NCBI RefSeq assembly: GCF_004127445.1
Contig: NZ_QEXM01000033.1
Span: 124,001 to 188,000, forward strand
Length of the DNA: 64,000 nucleotides
Origin: Streptomyces alfalfae
GTDB lineage: Bacteria; Actinomycetota; Actinomycetes; Streptomycetales; Streptomycetaceae
Reading direction: 5' to 3'
Part shown: piece by piece, positions 25,014 through 33,249 of the stretch
How the letters are laid out: each line of letters opens with the position of its first letter
How positions within the stretch are numbered: position 1 is the first letter of the stretch
The notes under the pieces: model-generated
The model's input: the letters and a program-made list of their open reading frames with translations, nothing else
What the model was told of the DNA's origin: nothing
Database searches by the model: none
Program-made: the position numbers and the translations under genes

Positions 25014-26453
25014 TCAGTCGGCCGTCGGGCGGTACACGGTGAGCGCCTCGGGGAGCTTGTCGATCAGGAGCGCGGGCGGAGCGGGCGTGACCTCGCCGTC
25101 GTACGCCATGTGGGTGCCTTCCGGCAGTCCGGAGATGACCAGGCGCTGCGGCTTGGCGGCGGCGTAGACGCGGGTGCGGGTGAGCTGGCCCGCGAGGGCC
25201 GCGGCGAGCAGCCGGCTGCGGGCGAAGCGGCCCGCGTGGGCGATGCGGACGTCGAGCAGCCCGTCGGCCAGGTCGTGCCGGCGCACCGGGGCGATGCCGA
25301 CGCTGCGGTAAGCGCCGTTGCCCGCGAAGAGGAGCCACATGGAGCGGCGGCGGCCGTTCACCACGGCGCGCAGCGGACGGCCCGTGCGCAGGATCTGCAG
25401 GACACCGAGGAGCGTGGCGGGCGGGCCGCCGATCTTCGGGGACCAGTGTTCCCTGCTGCGGACCAGCTCGGGGTAGCTGCCGAGGCTGAAGGTGTTGAGG
25501 AAGTGGGCCTCCTCGGCGTGGACCCTGCCGCCGGGGCCGAGGCCGGACAGCGGCTTGATCCGCCCCACGTCGGCGCGGACCGCGCTGCCCCGGCCCACCG
25601 CGACGCAGGCGTCCGCGATCGTGTCGACGCCCAGGTCGGCGGCGAAGTGATTGAACGTGCCGCCGGGCAGCACCATCAGCGGCACGTCGAACCGCAGGGC
25701 GGGCGCGACGGCGGCGTTGACCGTGCCGTCGCCCCCGCACACCCCGAGGACGCCGCCGCGCCGGGCCGCTTCCCTGGCCGCCTCTTCGAGGACCTTGGGC
25801 AGGGCGCCCGCCTCCTCCTCGTAGAGGACCACCTCGGCGCGCGGCAGCGCGGTCTTGATCTGCCGTACGGGGTCGGCGAGTTGCGGCTGCGCGCCCGACG
25901 AGGGGTTGACGACCACGATCAGGCCGTCGCCCTCCGGCAGCGCGGGCGCGTCGACGCGCGGCCGTGCGGGCGGCGGGAGCTGGGCGCGGGTGGGCACCAT
26001 GCCGCGCACCGCGTAGGCGGCGCCCACGCCGAGGGCCGCGCCCACCAGGACGTCCCGGGGGTCGCGCGCGCCGCCGTGGATCCGGGAGTACGCCACCGAG
26101 GCCGCGACCGGGGCCAGGGCCGCTCCCCAGCCGGGCGCCTCCAGGGCCGCGCCCGCCGCGAAGGCCGCCGCCGAGGCGGTGTGGCCCGAGGGGTAGGGGC
26201 CGGTGAGCGGCTTGCGGGGCAGGTGCCGCAGAAGGGGGGCGGCCTCGTGGACCGGGCGTGAACGGCTCACCGCGCTCCTGCTCAGGGTGTTGACGGTGGC
26301 CGACGCGAGGCCCATGGACGTGAGGCCGCGCACCGCGGCGCGCCGCCCCCGCACTCCGCCGAACACCCACATGCCGGCGGCGACCCCGCAGAACAGCAGC
26401 CGGTGATCGACGCCGAGCAGCCGCCGGGCGCGATGCCTCAAGAGATCCTTCAT
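25014..26453 (-). CDS. PAP2-diacylglycerol kinase fusion with degenerate phosphatase site
   Basis: 479 residues. PAP2-like membrane domain (about 1-150) plus a DAGK catalytic domain (about 165-475; VVVNPSSG, GVCGGDGTVNAA, LPGGTFNHFA, FLNTFSLGSYPELV). The kinase signature is intact. In the phosphatase part, motif 1 has Arg59 instead of Lys, PSGH (88-91) is present, but motif 3 reads SRIHGGAR-DPRD, so the nucleophilic His is Arg130. The phosphatase half is therefore likely inactive, unlike in the paralogue at 28134-29621. Such fusions act on lipid phosphates or diacylglycerol at the membrane. Its start is the ATG at 26453; neighbours point to lipid turnover. Confidence 0.92.
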   Translation of the reverse strand: MKDLLRHRARRLLGVDHRLLFCGVAAGMWVFGGVRGRRAAVRGLTSMGLASATVNTLSRSAVSRSRPVHEAAPLLRHLPRKPLTGPYPSGHTASAAAFAAGAALEAPGWGAALAPVAASVAYSRIHGGARDPRDVLVGAALGVGAAYAVRGMVPTRAQLPPPARPRVDAPALPEGDGLIVVVNPSSGAQPQLADPVRQIKTALPRAEVVLYEEEAGALPKVLEEAAREAARRGGVLGVCGGDGTVNAAVAPALRFDVPLMVLPGGTFNHFAADLGVDTIADACVAVGRGSAVRADVGRIKPLSGLGPGGRVHAEEAHFLNTFSLGSYPELVRSREHWSPKIGGPPATLLGVLQILRTGRPLRAVVNGRRRSMWLLFAGNGAYRSVGIAPVRRHDLADGLLDVRIAHAGRFARSRLLAAALAGQLTRTRVYAAAKPQRLVISGLPEGTHMAYDGEVTPAPPALLIDKLPEALTVYRPTAD

Positions 26454-26533
26454 GCTCCCCGCCTACCCCGGAAGCCGCGCGGAAGGCCGGCCGGGGCGAA
26501 GCAGTGCGCGAGATCACTCGGGGAGGCGGTGGT

Positions 26534-27526
26534 TCAGGCGGGCAGGGCGGCGAGCCAGTCCGTCAGGAGCCGGTTCACCTCGGCGGGCCGCTCCTGCTGG
26601 ACCCAGTGGCCGCAGCCGTCGAGGAGGTGCGTGCCGCTCAGGCCCGGCAGGGTGTCGGGGAACGCCTTGATCGCATCCGCCAGCCAGGTCGTGGAGGCGT
26701 CGAGGGCTCCGCCGATGAACAGGCTCGGCACGGTGAGCGGCGCCCCGGCGAAGCGGGCCAGGTCCTCCCAGTCGCGGTCCATGTTCCGGTAGCGGTTGAG
26801 CGCTCCGGTCAGGCCGGTCCGCTCGAACTCCCCCGCGTAGACGTCGAGTCCGGCCTCGTCGAGCCAGCCGGGCAGGGCTCCGGCGGGGAACCGCTCGCGC
26901 AGGGTGCCGCCGGGGCCCGTGAAGTGCGGGCCGGGGTCGCCGGGGCCGGGCATGGCGTCGGCGGAGAGCGCGGCGTAGAAGCCCGCGAGCCAGCCGCGCA
27001 CGTCCGGCTCGATCTCGGCCTCGGCACGGCCGGGCTCCTGGAAGTACGAGACGTAGAACTCGTCCCTCCCCTCACCGCCCATGCCCGCGAACACCTCGCT
27101 GGGGCGCGGGCCGCCGGGCGGGGTGTACGGGACGCCCAGCAGGGCGGCGGCGCGGAAGACGTCCGGCCTGACGAGCGCGGAGTGGGCGGCGATGGTCGCG
27201 CCCCAGTCGTGCCCGACGACCACCGCGCTCTCCTCGCCGAGGGCGCGGACCACGGCGGCGTTGTCCTCGACGAGGTCGAGCATCCGGTACGCCGCCACGT
27301 CGGCGGGCCGGCTGGAGCGCCCGTAGCCGCGGACGTCGACGGCGACGGCCCGGTACCCGGCCGCGGCCAGCGCGGGCAACTGGTGCCGCCAGGAGTACCA
27401 GGACTCGGGAAAGCCGTGCACCAGCAGGACCAGGGGCCCCGTGCCCTGCTCCACCAGGTGGACGCGGCCCGCGGGCGAGGGGACGAGGCGGTGCGTGCGC
27501 TGGGCGGCGGTCGTGGACTGCGGCAT
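26534..27526 (-). CDS. Alpha/beta hydrolase, epoxide-hydrolase-like
   Basis: 330 residues, cytoplasmic. Oxyanion motif HGFPESWYSW (about 37-46), nucleophile elbow GHDWGA (about 103-108, Asp nucleophile as in epoxide hydrolases and haloalkane dehalogenases rather than Ser), and C-terminal catalytic His in GCGHWVQQERP. The cap domain is between residues about 140 and 230. ATG 27526 has GGAGG at spacing 4; the frame is open further upstream but without support. Natural substrate unknown; candidates include epoxy fatty acids. Located 113 bases downstream of the DUF488 gene on the same strand, with a palindrome in that gap. Confidence 0.9.
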   Translation of the reverse strand: MPQSTTAAQRTHRLVPSPAGRVHLVEQGTGPLVLLVHGFPESWYSWRHQLPALAAAGYRAVAVDVRGYGRSSRPADVAAYRMLDLVEDNAAVVRALGEESAVVVGHDWGATIAAHSALVRPDVFRAAALLGVPYTPPGGPRPSEVFAGMGGEGRDEFYVSYFQEPGRAEAEIEPDVRGWLAGFYAALSADAMPGPGDPGPHFTGPGGTLRERFPAGALPGWLDEAGLDVYAGEFERTGLTGALNRYRNMDRDWEDLARFAGAPLTVPSLFIGGALDASTTWLADAIKAFPDTLPGLSGTHLLDGCGHWVQQERPAEVNRLLTDWLAALPA

Positions 27527-27604
27527 GGGCCCTCCAGGGGCGCTCGACGGACCGGTGACGTGCGCACGAGCATGCGACGGACGCCACGCGGCGGACGAGA
27601 TGTG

Positions 27605-27619
27605 TTGCCGGTCCGGCAA
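27605..27619. promoter_or_regulatory. 15-base perfect palindrome upstream of the hydrolase
   Basis: TTGCCGG-T-CCGGCAA is palindromic around a single base and lies 78 bases before the hydrolase start and 20 bases after the DUF488 stop. It may be an operator for the hydrolase or a terminator for DUF488. It shares the TTGCCG half-site with the palindrome at 5246-5259, though spacing of the halves differs by one base. Confidence 0.4.
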
Positions 27620-27639
27620 AGTCTCCGCCCCCGGTGGGT

Positions 27640-28011
27640 TCACCCCGACCGCAGCACGTCGGCCAGGACCCGCACATGGCCGTGCGGCAGGTCCTTGGTC
27701 GCCGTGAGCAGGGTCAGCCGGTCCGAGCGCGCGAGGCCGCGCAGCCGGTCGAGGTCCGCCGCGCGGTCGGCGTCGTCGAGTTCCCGCCGGTAGCGCTCGG
27801 CGAACGCGTCGAACTTGGCCGGGTCGTGGCCGTACCACTGGCGCAGTTCGGTGGAGGGCGCGAGCTCCTTCTCCCAGGCGTCGAGCGCGGCGCGGTCCTT
27901 GGAGATGCCGCGCGGCCACAGCCGGTCGACGAGGACGCGGGAGCCGTCGTCCGGTTCCGCGGCGTCATGGACCCGCTTGACCTGGATGTCGAGAGAGCGT
28001 CCTGTCGTCAT
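27640..28011 (-). CDS. DUF488 family protein
   Basis: 123 residues. Recognisable by IQVKRVHDAAEPDDGSRVLVDRLWPRGISKDRAALDAWEKELAPS and by WYGHDPAKFDAFAERYRREL, then LTLLTATKD; all are signatures of the DUF488 YeaO-like subgroup. The biochemical function is not known. ATG 28011 is the only reasonable start, with GGGGAG about 12 bases upstream. Divergent from the second PAP2-kinase gene, with 122 bases between. Confidence 0.9.
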   Translation of the reverse strand: MTTGRSLDIQVKRVHDAAEPDDGSRVLVDRLWPRGISKDRAALDAWEKELAPSTELRQWYGHDPAKFDAFAERYRRELDDADRAADLDRLRGLARSDRLTLLTATKDLPHGHVRVLADVLRSG

Positions 28012-28133
28012 ATCGGCATTCTCCCCGGTGTGGTGGGGTCGGCATTCCGGGTCCGGCGGCGGTCTCGTCCGCGCTTGACCCGTTCGGGCGAGCAGCGCGG
28101 GCCCCGTTCCGCCTGCCCTGTTGCAGTGAGGCC

Positions 28134-29621
28134 ATGACGGGACGCATCGGCAGGACCGACCGACGGTGGTTCGCACGGGTGGCCGCGGCGAGGCCGACCG
28201 GCGCCGACCGGGTGCTGCCGCCGCTGAGCACCGCCGCGAACCACGGCCGGCTGTGGCTCGGCTCGGCCGCCGCGCTGGCCCTCGCCGGCGGCCCCGTGGC
28301 CGGGCGTGCCGCGCTCCGGGGCGTGGGCGCGCTCGCCCTGGCGTCGCTGACCGCCAACGCGGCCGCCAAGCACGCCGTGCGCCGCGGCCGCCCCGGGCTC
28401 GACGCGGTCCCGCTGGTGCGGCGGCCGGCGAAGACGCCGTGGACGTCGTCGTTCCCCTCGGGGCACGCGGCCTCGGCGGCGGCCTTCGCGACGGGCCTCG
28501 CCCTGGAGTCGTCGCGGTACGGCCTCATGGCCGCGCCGGTCGCGGCGGCCGTGGCGTTCTCCCGGGTCTACGTGGGGGTCCACTACCCCTCGGACGTGCT
28601 CGCGGGCTGTGCGCTCGGCGTGGCCGCCGCCGCGGTGACCTGCTACTGGTGGCCGCCGCGGCCGAGCACGGAGCCGGACGGGCGGACCCGCGTGGCGGCG
28701 CCCGCGCTGCCCGGGGGCGAGGGCCTGGTGGTCGTCCTCAACTCGGGGTCGGGCAGCGACATGCCGGGCCGGACGCCCGCCCGGCAGCGTCTGGAGCAGT
28801 TGCTGCCGAGGGCCGAGATCCTCGCGTGCGGCCCTGGCGGCGATCTGGACGAGCTCTTGGACGAGGGGGCCGCGCTCGCCGCCGGGAGGGGCGGGGTGCT
28901 CGGCGTCTGCGGCGGCGACGGCACGGTCAACGCCGCCGCGCGCCGGGCCGCGGCGGCGGGGCTCGCCCTCGCGGTCTTTCCCGGCGGCACCCTGAACCAC
29001 TTCGCCCAGGACGTGGGGGCGGCCACCTTCGAGGACACGGCGGGCGCCGTGGAGCGCGGCGAGGCCGTGCGGGTGGACCTGGCCAGGGTGCACGACGGGG
29101 ACGGCACGGTCGTCGCGGGGTTCGTGAACACCTTCAGCATCGGCCTCTACCCCGAACTGGTGCGCAGGCGCGAGAAGCTGGAGGGCCGCATCGGCAAGTG
29201 GCCCGCGGCGGCCGTGTCCCTCCTCGCCGTGCTCCGTGACGCGACGCCGCTGCGGGTCGGGATCGACGGCCACGACCGCGTCCTGTGGCTGCTCTTCGCG
29301 GGCAACGGCCGCTACGTCCCCGACGGCCTCGCCCCCTCGCACCGGCCCCGCCCCGACGACGGGCTCCTGGACGTCCGCACGGTCGACGCCGAGGCGCCGC
29401 TGGCCCGTACCCGGCTGGCCCTGTCCTCCCTCGGCGGGGCGTTGCGGCGCTCGCGGGTCTTCACCGCCGAGCGGGTCGAGCGGCTGCGGATCAGCGGCCT
29501 GGAGGACGTCCGCGACCTCGCGTACGACGGTGAGATCGCGTCGGCCCCGGCGACCCTGTTCCTGGACAAGCAGCGGGGCGCGCTGACGGTCTACGCCCCG
29601 CCGGGCGCCACCGCGGGGTGA
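28134..29621 (+). CDS. PAP2 phosphatase-diacylglycerol kinase fusion (intact)
   Basis: 495 residues. The PAP2 domain keeps all motifs: K79-x6-RP (86-87), PSGH (108-111), SRVYVGVHYPSD with the nucleophilic His at 150. The DAGK domain (about 170-490) has VVLNSGSGSD, GVCGGDGTVNAA, FPGGTLNHFA and FVNTFSIGLYPELV. The enzyme could dephosphorylate and rephosphorylate lipids at the membrane, for example phosphatidic acid and diacylglycerol, or undecaprenyl pyrophosphate. ATG 28134 has GTGAGG upstream. It is a clear paralogue of 25014-26453, about 1.7 kb away and in the opposite direction. Confidence 0.93.
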   Translation: MTGRIGRTDRRWFARVAAARPTGADRVLPPLSTAANHGRLWLGSAAALALAGGPVAGRAALRGVGALALASLTANAAAKHAVRRGRPGLDAVPLVRRPAKTPWTSSFPSGHAASAAAFATGLALESSRYGLMAAPVAAAVAFSRVYVGVHYPSDVLAGCALGVAAAAVTCYWWPPRPSTEPDGRTRVAAPALPGGEGLVVVLNSGSGSDMPGRTPARQRLEQLLPRAEILACGPGGDLDELLDEGAALAAGRGGVLGVCGGDGTVNAAARRAAAAGLALAVFPGGTLNHFAQDVGAATFEDTAGAVERGEAVRVDLARVHDGDGTVVAGFVNTFSIGLYPELVRRREKLEGRIGKWPAAAVSLLAVLRDATPLRVGIDGHDRVLWLLFAGNGRYVPDGLAPSHRPRPDDGLLDVRTVDAEAPLARTRLALSSLGGALRRSRVFTAERVERLRISGLEDVRDLAYDGEIASAPATLFLDKQRGALTVYAPPGATAG

Positions 29622-29958
29622 ACGGCGCGCTCGCGCGAGGGGCGTCACACCCGGAGGTCAACCTCTGGAGGACGCGCCCACCTGCGGGTGAAGCGGCTCG
29701 CGGCGACGGGCGCCCGAGCGGTAGGACGAGCGGGGTCAGCCGTCCCCGCCACAGGGAGCAGCGCACCCGTGAGCACCCGTGCAGTCCTTGTCGCAGCCCT
29801 CGTCACCGGCCTCGTCCTCGGCATCGTGGGCACCAGGGCGGACGCCGTCACCCACCCCCGTAAGACTGGTTCCCTCGCCGAGACGGGCCGTTAGGCTGCG
29901 ACATTGCCGCGCCGTTGCCGTGCGGCCACCAGCCGCCGTCGACGGAAGCGAGCGAACC
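29622..29958. other. 337-base interval with at most one small ORF
   Basis: Between the kinase fusion and the phosphodiesterase gene. It contains GAGGT-CA-ACCTC (29654-29665), a short palindrome, the possible 41-residue ORF at 29769-29894, and presumably the phosphodiesterase promoter. No RNA gene recognised. Confidence 0.5.
29769..29894 (+). CDS. Possible 41-residue secreted or membrane peptide
   Basis: GTG 29769 with GGGAG ten bases upstream opens MSTRAVLVAALVTGLVLGIV followed by GTRADAVTHPRKTGSLAETGR. The first 22 residues form one hydrophobic helix; the rest is polar. A start at 29688 (68 residues) is also possible. Codon third positions are G/C biased, as in real genes here, but that is weak evidence in this DNA. 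No family recognised. Confidence 0.35.
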   Translation: MSTRAVLVAALVTGLVLGIVGTRADAVTHPRKTGSLAETGR

Positions 29959-30642
29959 TTGAACTTCCTCACCATCGGTCATCGCGGGGTCATGGGTGTC
30001 GAACCCGAGAACACCCTTCGCTCCTTCATCGCCGCCCAAGCCGCGGGCCTCGACCTCATCGAGCTGGATCTGCACCTGAGCAAGGACGGCGCCCTCGTCG
30101 TCATGCACGACGCCGACGTCGCCCGGACGACCGACGGCAAGGGGCCGATCGCCGAGAAGACGCTCGCCGAGCTGCGCGAGCTCGACGCGGGCCGCGGTGA
30201 GCGCGTCCCCGTCTTCGAAGAAGTGCTCGACGCGGTGCGCGCGCCGCTCCAGGCCGAGATCAAGGACGTGGCCGCCGCGCGCGCCCTCGCCGAGGTCATG
30301 CACCGCCGCGACCTGGTCTCCCGGGTGGAGGTCATCTCCTTCCACGACGAGGCGATCGCGGAGATCGCGCGCCTGGTGCCGGGGGTGCGCACCGCGCTCG
30401 TCGCCAGCCGCTACGGCGCCGACGTCGTGGAGCGCGCCACGGCCGTCGGCGCCACCACCCTCGTGCTCAACATCCGGCGCCTCACCCTGGAGATCGTCGA
30501 GCACGCCAGGAAGGCCGATCTGCGGATCATCGGCTGGGTCGTGAACACGCAGGACGACCTGCGCCTGGTGCGCGCCCTCCAGCTCGACGGCGCGACCACG
30601 GACTACCCCGAGATCAAGCGCACCGGCCGCTTCACGGCCTAG
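29959..30642 (+). CDS. Glycerophosphodiester phosphodiesterase
   Basis: 227 residues, cytoplasmic, no signal peptide. GDPD motifs: TIGHRGVMGVEPENTLRSF with the catalytic His-Arg and Glu-Asn, IELDLHLSKDGALVVMHDADVARTTDGKG with metal ligands and the second catalytic His, then LQAEIKD. It would cleave glycerophosphodiesters to glycerol-3-phosphate and an alcohol. The start is probably TTG 29959, with GGAAGCGA about nine bases before; the frame is open upstream, but that part resembles no GDPD. Convergent with the GNAT gene, the stop codons overlapping by four bases. Confidence 0.9.
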   Translation: MNFLTIGHRGVMGVEPENTLRSFIAAQAAGLDLIELDLHLSKDGALVVMHDADVARTTDGKGPIAEKTLAELRELDAGRGERVPVFEEVLDAVRAPLQAEIKDVAAARALAEVMHRRDLVSRVEVISFHDEAIAEIARLVPGVRTALVASRYGADVVERATAVGATTLVLNIRRLTLEIVEHARKADLRIIGWVVNTQDDLRLVRALQLDGATTDYPEIKRTGRFTA

Positions 30643-31217
30643 CCGCGCCCCGGTCCGGCCGTTGTGTCGACGAGGTCCTTGACGAGCAGCTCGAACCGCA
30701 GGTCGTCGCGTTGCGGGATGCCGAAGCGCTCGTCGCCGTACGGGAAGGGCGTCATCTCTCCCGTACGGCGGTAGCCGCGCCGCTCGTACCAGGCGATGAG
30801 GTCCTCGCGTACGGAGATCACCGTCATGTGCATCTCGCGGGCGCCCCACTCCTCGCGGGCCACGCGCTCCGCCTCGGCGATGATGACCTTGCCGAGGCCC
30901 GCGCCCTGCTGGGCGGGGCTCACCGCGAACATCCCGAAGTAGGCGTGCCCGCCGCGGTGTTCGAGCTGGCAGCAGGCGACCAGTTCGCCGTCCCGCTCGA
31001 CCGTCATCAAGCGGCTGCCCGGCGCGTCGATGACCTCGGCGACGCCCTGGGGGTCGGTGCGCTGCCCCTGGAGGATGTCCGCCTCGGTGGTCCACCCGGC
31101 GCGGCTGGAATCGCCGCGGTACGCCGACTCGATGAGCGTCACGAGCGCGTCGACGTCGGCGGGTTCCGCGTCGCGGAAGGCCAGTTCTCCGGTACGCGGA
31201 CGCGGGGCGGTGTCCAT
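30639..31217 (-). CDS. GNAT-family N-acetyltransferase
   Basis: 192 residues. GNAT fold: AFRDAEPADVDALVTLIESAYRGDSSRAGWTTEADIL at the start, then YFGMFAVSPAQQGAGLGKVII, the acetyl-CoA binding loop QQGAGLGK, and WYERRGYRRTGEM near the end. The ATG 31217 (MDTAPRPR) has GGAG at spacing 7. Substrate unknown. Divergent from the VOC protein gene, with 70 bases between. Confidence 0.9.
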   Translation of the reverse strand: MDTAPRPRTGELAFRDAEPADVDALVTLIESAYRGDSSRAGWTTEADILQGQRTDPQGVAEVIDAPGSRLMTVERDGELVACCQLEHRGGHAYFGMFAVSPAQQGAGLGKVIIAEAERVAREEWGAREMHMTVISVREDLIAWYERRGYRRTGEMTPFPYGDERFGIPQRDDLRFELLVKDLVDTTAGPGRG

Positions 31218-31287
31218 CGGTTCTTCTCCGATTCTCGGCGCGGCACAGTGCACCGCCGAGCCTAACCCGCGGCTAGGGTGCGGCCGC

Positions 31288-31680
31288 ATGGTGCATGTAC
31301 TGAGCAGCAGGACCCTCCTCCACCCCGGCGATCCCGAGCGTTCGCGCGCTTTCTACGGCGAGGCGCTGGGCCTCGCCGTGTACCGCGAGTTCGGCACGGG
31401 CCCCGAGCGCGGCACGGTCTACTTCCTCGGCGGCGGCTTCCTCGAACTCTCCGGGCGCTCAAAGACGCCGCCCCCGCCCGAGCTGCGGCTCTGGCTCCAG
31501 GTCCCCGACGTCCACGCGGCGCACGAGGAGCTGGCCGAGCGCGGCGTCGAGGTGGTCAGGCCGCCGGTGAAGGAGCCGTGGGGGCTGATCGAGATGTGGA
31601 TCGAGGACCCCGACGGGCTCAGGATCGTCCTCGTGGAGGTCCCGCACGACCACCCGATCCGCTACCGCCCCGGGATCTGA
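31288..31680 (+). CDS. VOC/glyoxalase-fold protein
   Basis: 130 residues. Paired beta-alpha-beta modules typical of the vicinal oxygen chelate superfamily: TLLHPGDPERSRAFYGEALGL at the start; LRLWLQVPDVHAAHEELAERGVEV, then GLIEMWIEDPDGLRIVLVEV at the end, where the Glu is the usual metal ligand. Possible roles are dioxygenase, glyoxalase-like or drug-binding. The ATG 31288 has no strong ribosome site. Followed by a 13-bp terminator hairpin. Confidence 0.85.
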   Translation: MVHVLSSRTLLHPGDPERSRAFYGEALGLAVYREFGTGPERGTVYFLGGGFLELSGRSKTPPPPELRLWLQVPDVHAAHEELAERGVEVVRPPVKEPWGLIEMWIEDPDGLRIVLVEVPHDHPIRYRPGI

Positions 31681-31708
31681 GCGCGCGGCGCTCCGGTCAT
31701 CCGTTCCG

Positions 31709-31748
31709 CACGTGGGTGGCGAGGTCCACCGTCTCCGCCACCCACGTG
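31709..31748 (+). terminator. 13-bp hairpin after the VOC gene
   Basis: CACGTGGGTGGCG (31709-31721) is perfectly complementary to CGCCACCCACGTG (31736-31748), with a 14-base loop. It begins 29 bases after the VOC stop. No T-tract, as in most Streptomyces terminators. Confidence 0.75.
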
Positions 31749-31883
31749 AGCCACGTCACACGACTAATCCATCCGGGATGCAGGGGTACACGGCCACAGG
31801 TACGGTCCAGAAGATCCATGACGACTCCTGACGGCCCCCCACGGCCCTGAAGACGATCTCCCACTCCCTTGGAGAGACATCAC

Positions 31884-33230
31884 ATGGCAGCTCCCCGGAT
31901 CCTCATCGTCGGCGGCGGATTCGCCGGCATGGAGTGCGCTCACAAGCTGGAGAAGACGCTCGCCCCCCACGAGGCCGAGCTGCGGCTGATCAGCCCCATG
32001 GATCACCAGCTCTACCTCCCCCTCCTCCCCCACGTCGCCGCCGGCGTGCTCACCCCGCAGTCGGTCGCGGTGCCGCTGCGCCGGATGCTGCGCCGCACGG
32101 CCATCGTGCCGGGCGGCGCCATCGGCATCGACACGAAGACCAAGACCGTGTTCGTGCGGAAGATCAACGGCGAGGAGGTCGTGGAGCGCTACGACTATCT
32201 CGTCCTGACGCCCGGCAGCGTCACACGGCAGTTCGACATCCCCGGCGTCGACAAGTACGCGGTGGGCGTCAAGACGCTCGCCGAGGCCGCCTGGATCCGT
32301 GACCACGTCATCTCCCAGCTGGACCTGGCCTCGGCAAGCTCCTCCCGCGAGGAGCGCGAGCAGCGCCTGCAGTTCGTCGTGGTCGGCGGCGGCTACGCGG
32401 GCACCGAGACCGCCGCCTACCTCCAGCGCCTGACGTGCGCCGCGGTCAAGCGCTACCCGCGCCTGGACGTCTCGCAGATCAAGTGGCACCTGGTCGACAT
32501 CGCGCCGAAGCTCATGCCCGAGCTGGGCGGACCGCTCGGCGACAAGGCCATGGAGATCATGCGGCGCCGGGGCGTGAACGTCTCGCTCGGCGTGTCCGTC
32601 GCCAAGGTGACCGAGGACACCGTCACGCTCACCGACGACCGGGTCCTGCCGTGCCGCACGCTGATCTGGACCGCGGGGGTGGCCCCGAGCCCGCTCATCG
32701 CGACGCTCGGCGCCGACACCAACCGCGGCCGGCTCGTCGTCAGGCCGGACCTGACGGTGCCCGACCTCGACGGGGTCTTCGCGCTCGGCGACGCGGCGGC
32801 CGTGCCGGACGTCGTCAAGGGCGGCGACGCGATCTGCCCGCCGACCGCGCAGCACGCCATGCGCCAGGGCTGGACCGCCGCGAAGAACGTCCTCGCCTCG
32901 CTGCGCGGCACCCCGCTCACCGACTACCGGCACAAGGACCTGGGTCTGGTGGTGGACCTCGGCGGCATCCAGGCGGTGTCGAAGCCGCTGGGCGTGCAGC
33001 TCTCGGGGCTGCCCGCGCAGGTCGTGGCGCGCGGGTACCACCTGGGCGCGCTGCGCACCGTCACGGCCCGCTTCCGCACGGCCGCCAACTGGGGCCTCAA
33101 CGCGATCGCCGGCGACGACTACGTCCGCACCGGATTCCAGGCCCAGCGCCCGGCCACCCTCAAGGACTTCGAGATGACGGACGCCTACCTGTCGCCGGAG
33201 GAGATCGAGCAGCGCGTGGCGGCGGCGTGA
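31884..33230 (+). CDS. Type II NADH dehydrogenase (NDH-2)
   Basis: 448 residues. FAD-binding ILIVGGGFAGMECAHKL at residues about 5-21, NADH-binding FVVVGGGYAGTETAAYL near 160-176, and LDGVFALGDAAAVPD near 305, which is the C-terminal FAD-contacting motif. The C-terminal region (GVQLSGLPAQVVARGYHLGAL, then TAANWGLNAI) matches the membrane-anchoring tail of NDH-2 of actinobacteria. It passes electrons from NADH to menaquinone without pumping protons. ATG 31884 has GGAGAG at 31871-31876 and gives MAAPRIL; a TTG five codons upstream is less likely. Stand-alone gene with an untranslated region of about 200 bases before it. Confidence 0.92.
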   Translation: MAAPRILIVGGGFAGMECAHKLEKTLAPHEAELRLISPMDHQLYLPLLPHVAAGVLTPQSVAVPLRRMLRRTAIVPGGAIGIDTKTKTVFVRKINGEEVVERYDYLVLTPGSVTRQFDIPGVDKYAVGVKTLAEAAWIRDHVISQLDLASASSSREEREQRLQFVVVGGGYAGTETAAYLQRLTCAAVKRYPRLDVSQIKWHLVDIAPKLMPELGGPLGDKAMEIMRRRGVNVSLGVSVAKVTEDTVTLTDDRVLPCRTLIWTAGVAPSPLIATLGADTNRGRLVVRPDLTVPDLDGVFALGDAAAVPDVVKGGDAICPPTAQHAMRQGWTAAKNVLASLRGTPLTDYRHKDLGLVVDLGGIQAVSKPLGVQLSGLPAQVVARGYHLGALRTVTARFRTAANWGLNAIAGDDYVRTGFQAQRPATLKDFEMTDAYLSPEEIEQRVAAA

Positions 33231-33249
33231 CCGGCCGGACGCGGGCGGC

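Noticed and set aside
31784..31789. GGGTAC before the NADH dehydrogenase gene as a sigma-B promoter
   Set aside because: No GNNT at 14-16 bases upstream; nearest is at 18.
31749..31883. Rex redox-repressor site in front of the NADH dehydrogenase gene
   Set aside because: I looked for TTGTGAA-type inverted repeats, expected for respiratory genes in Streptomyces, and found none.
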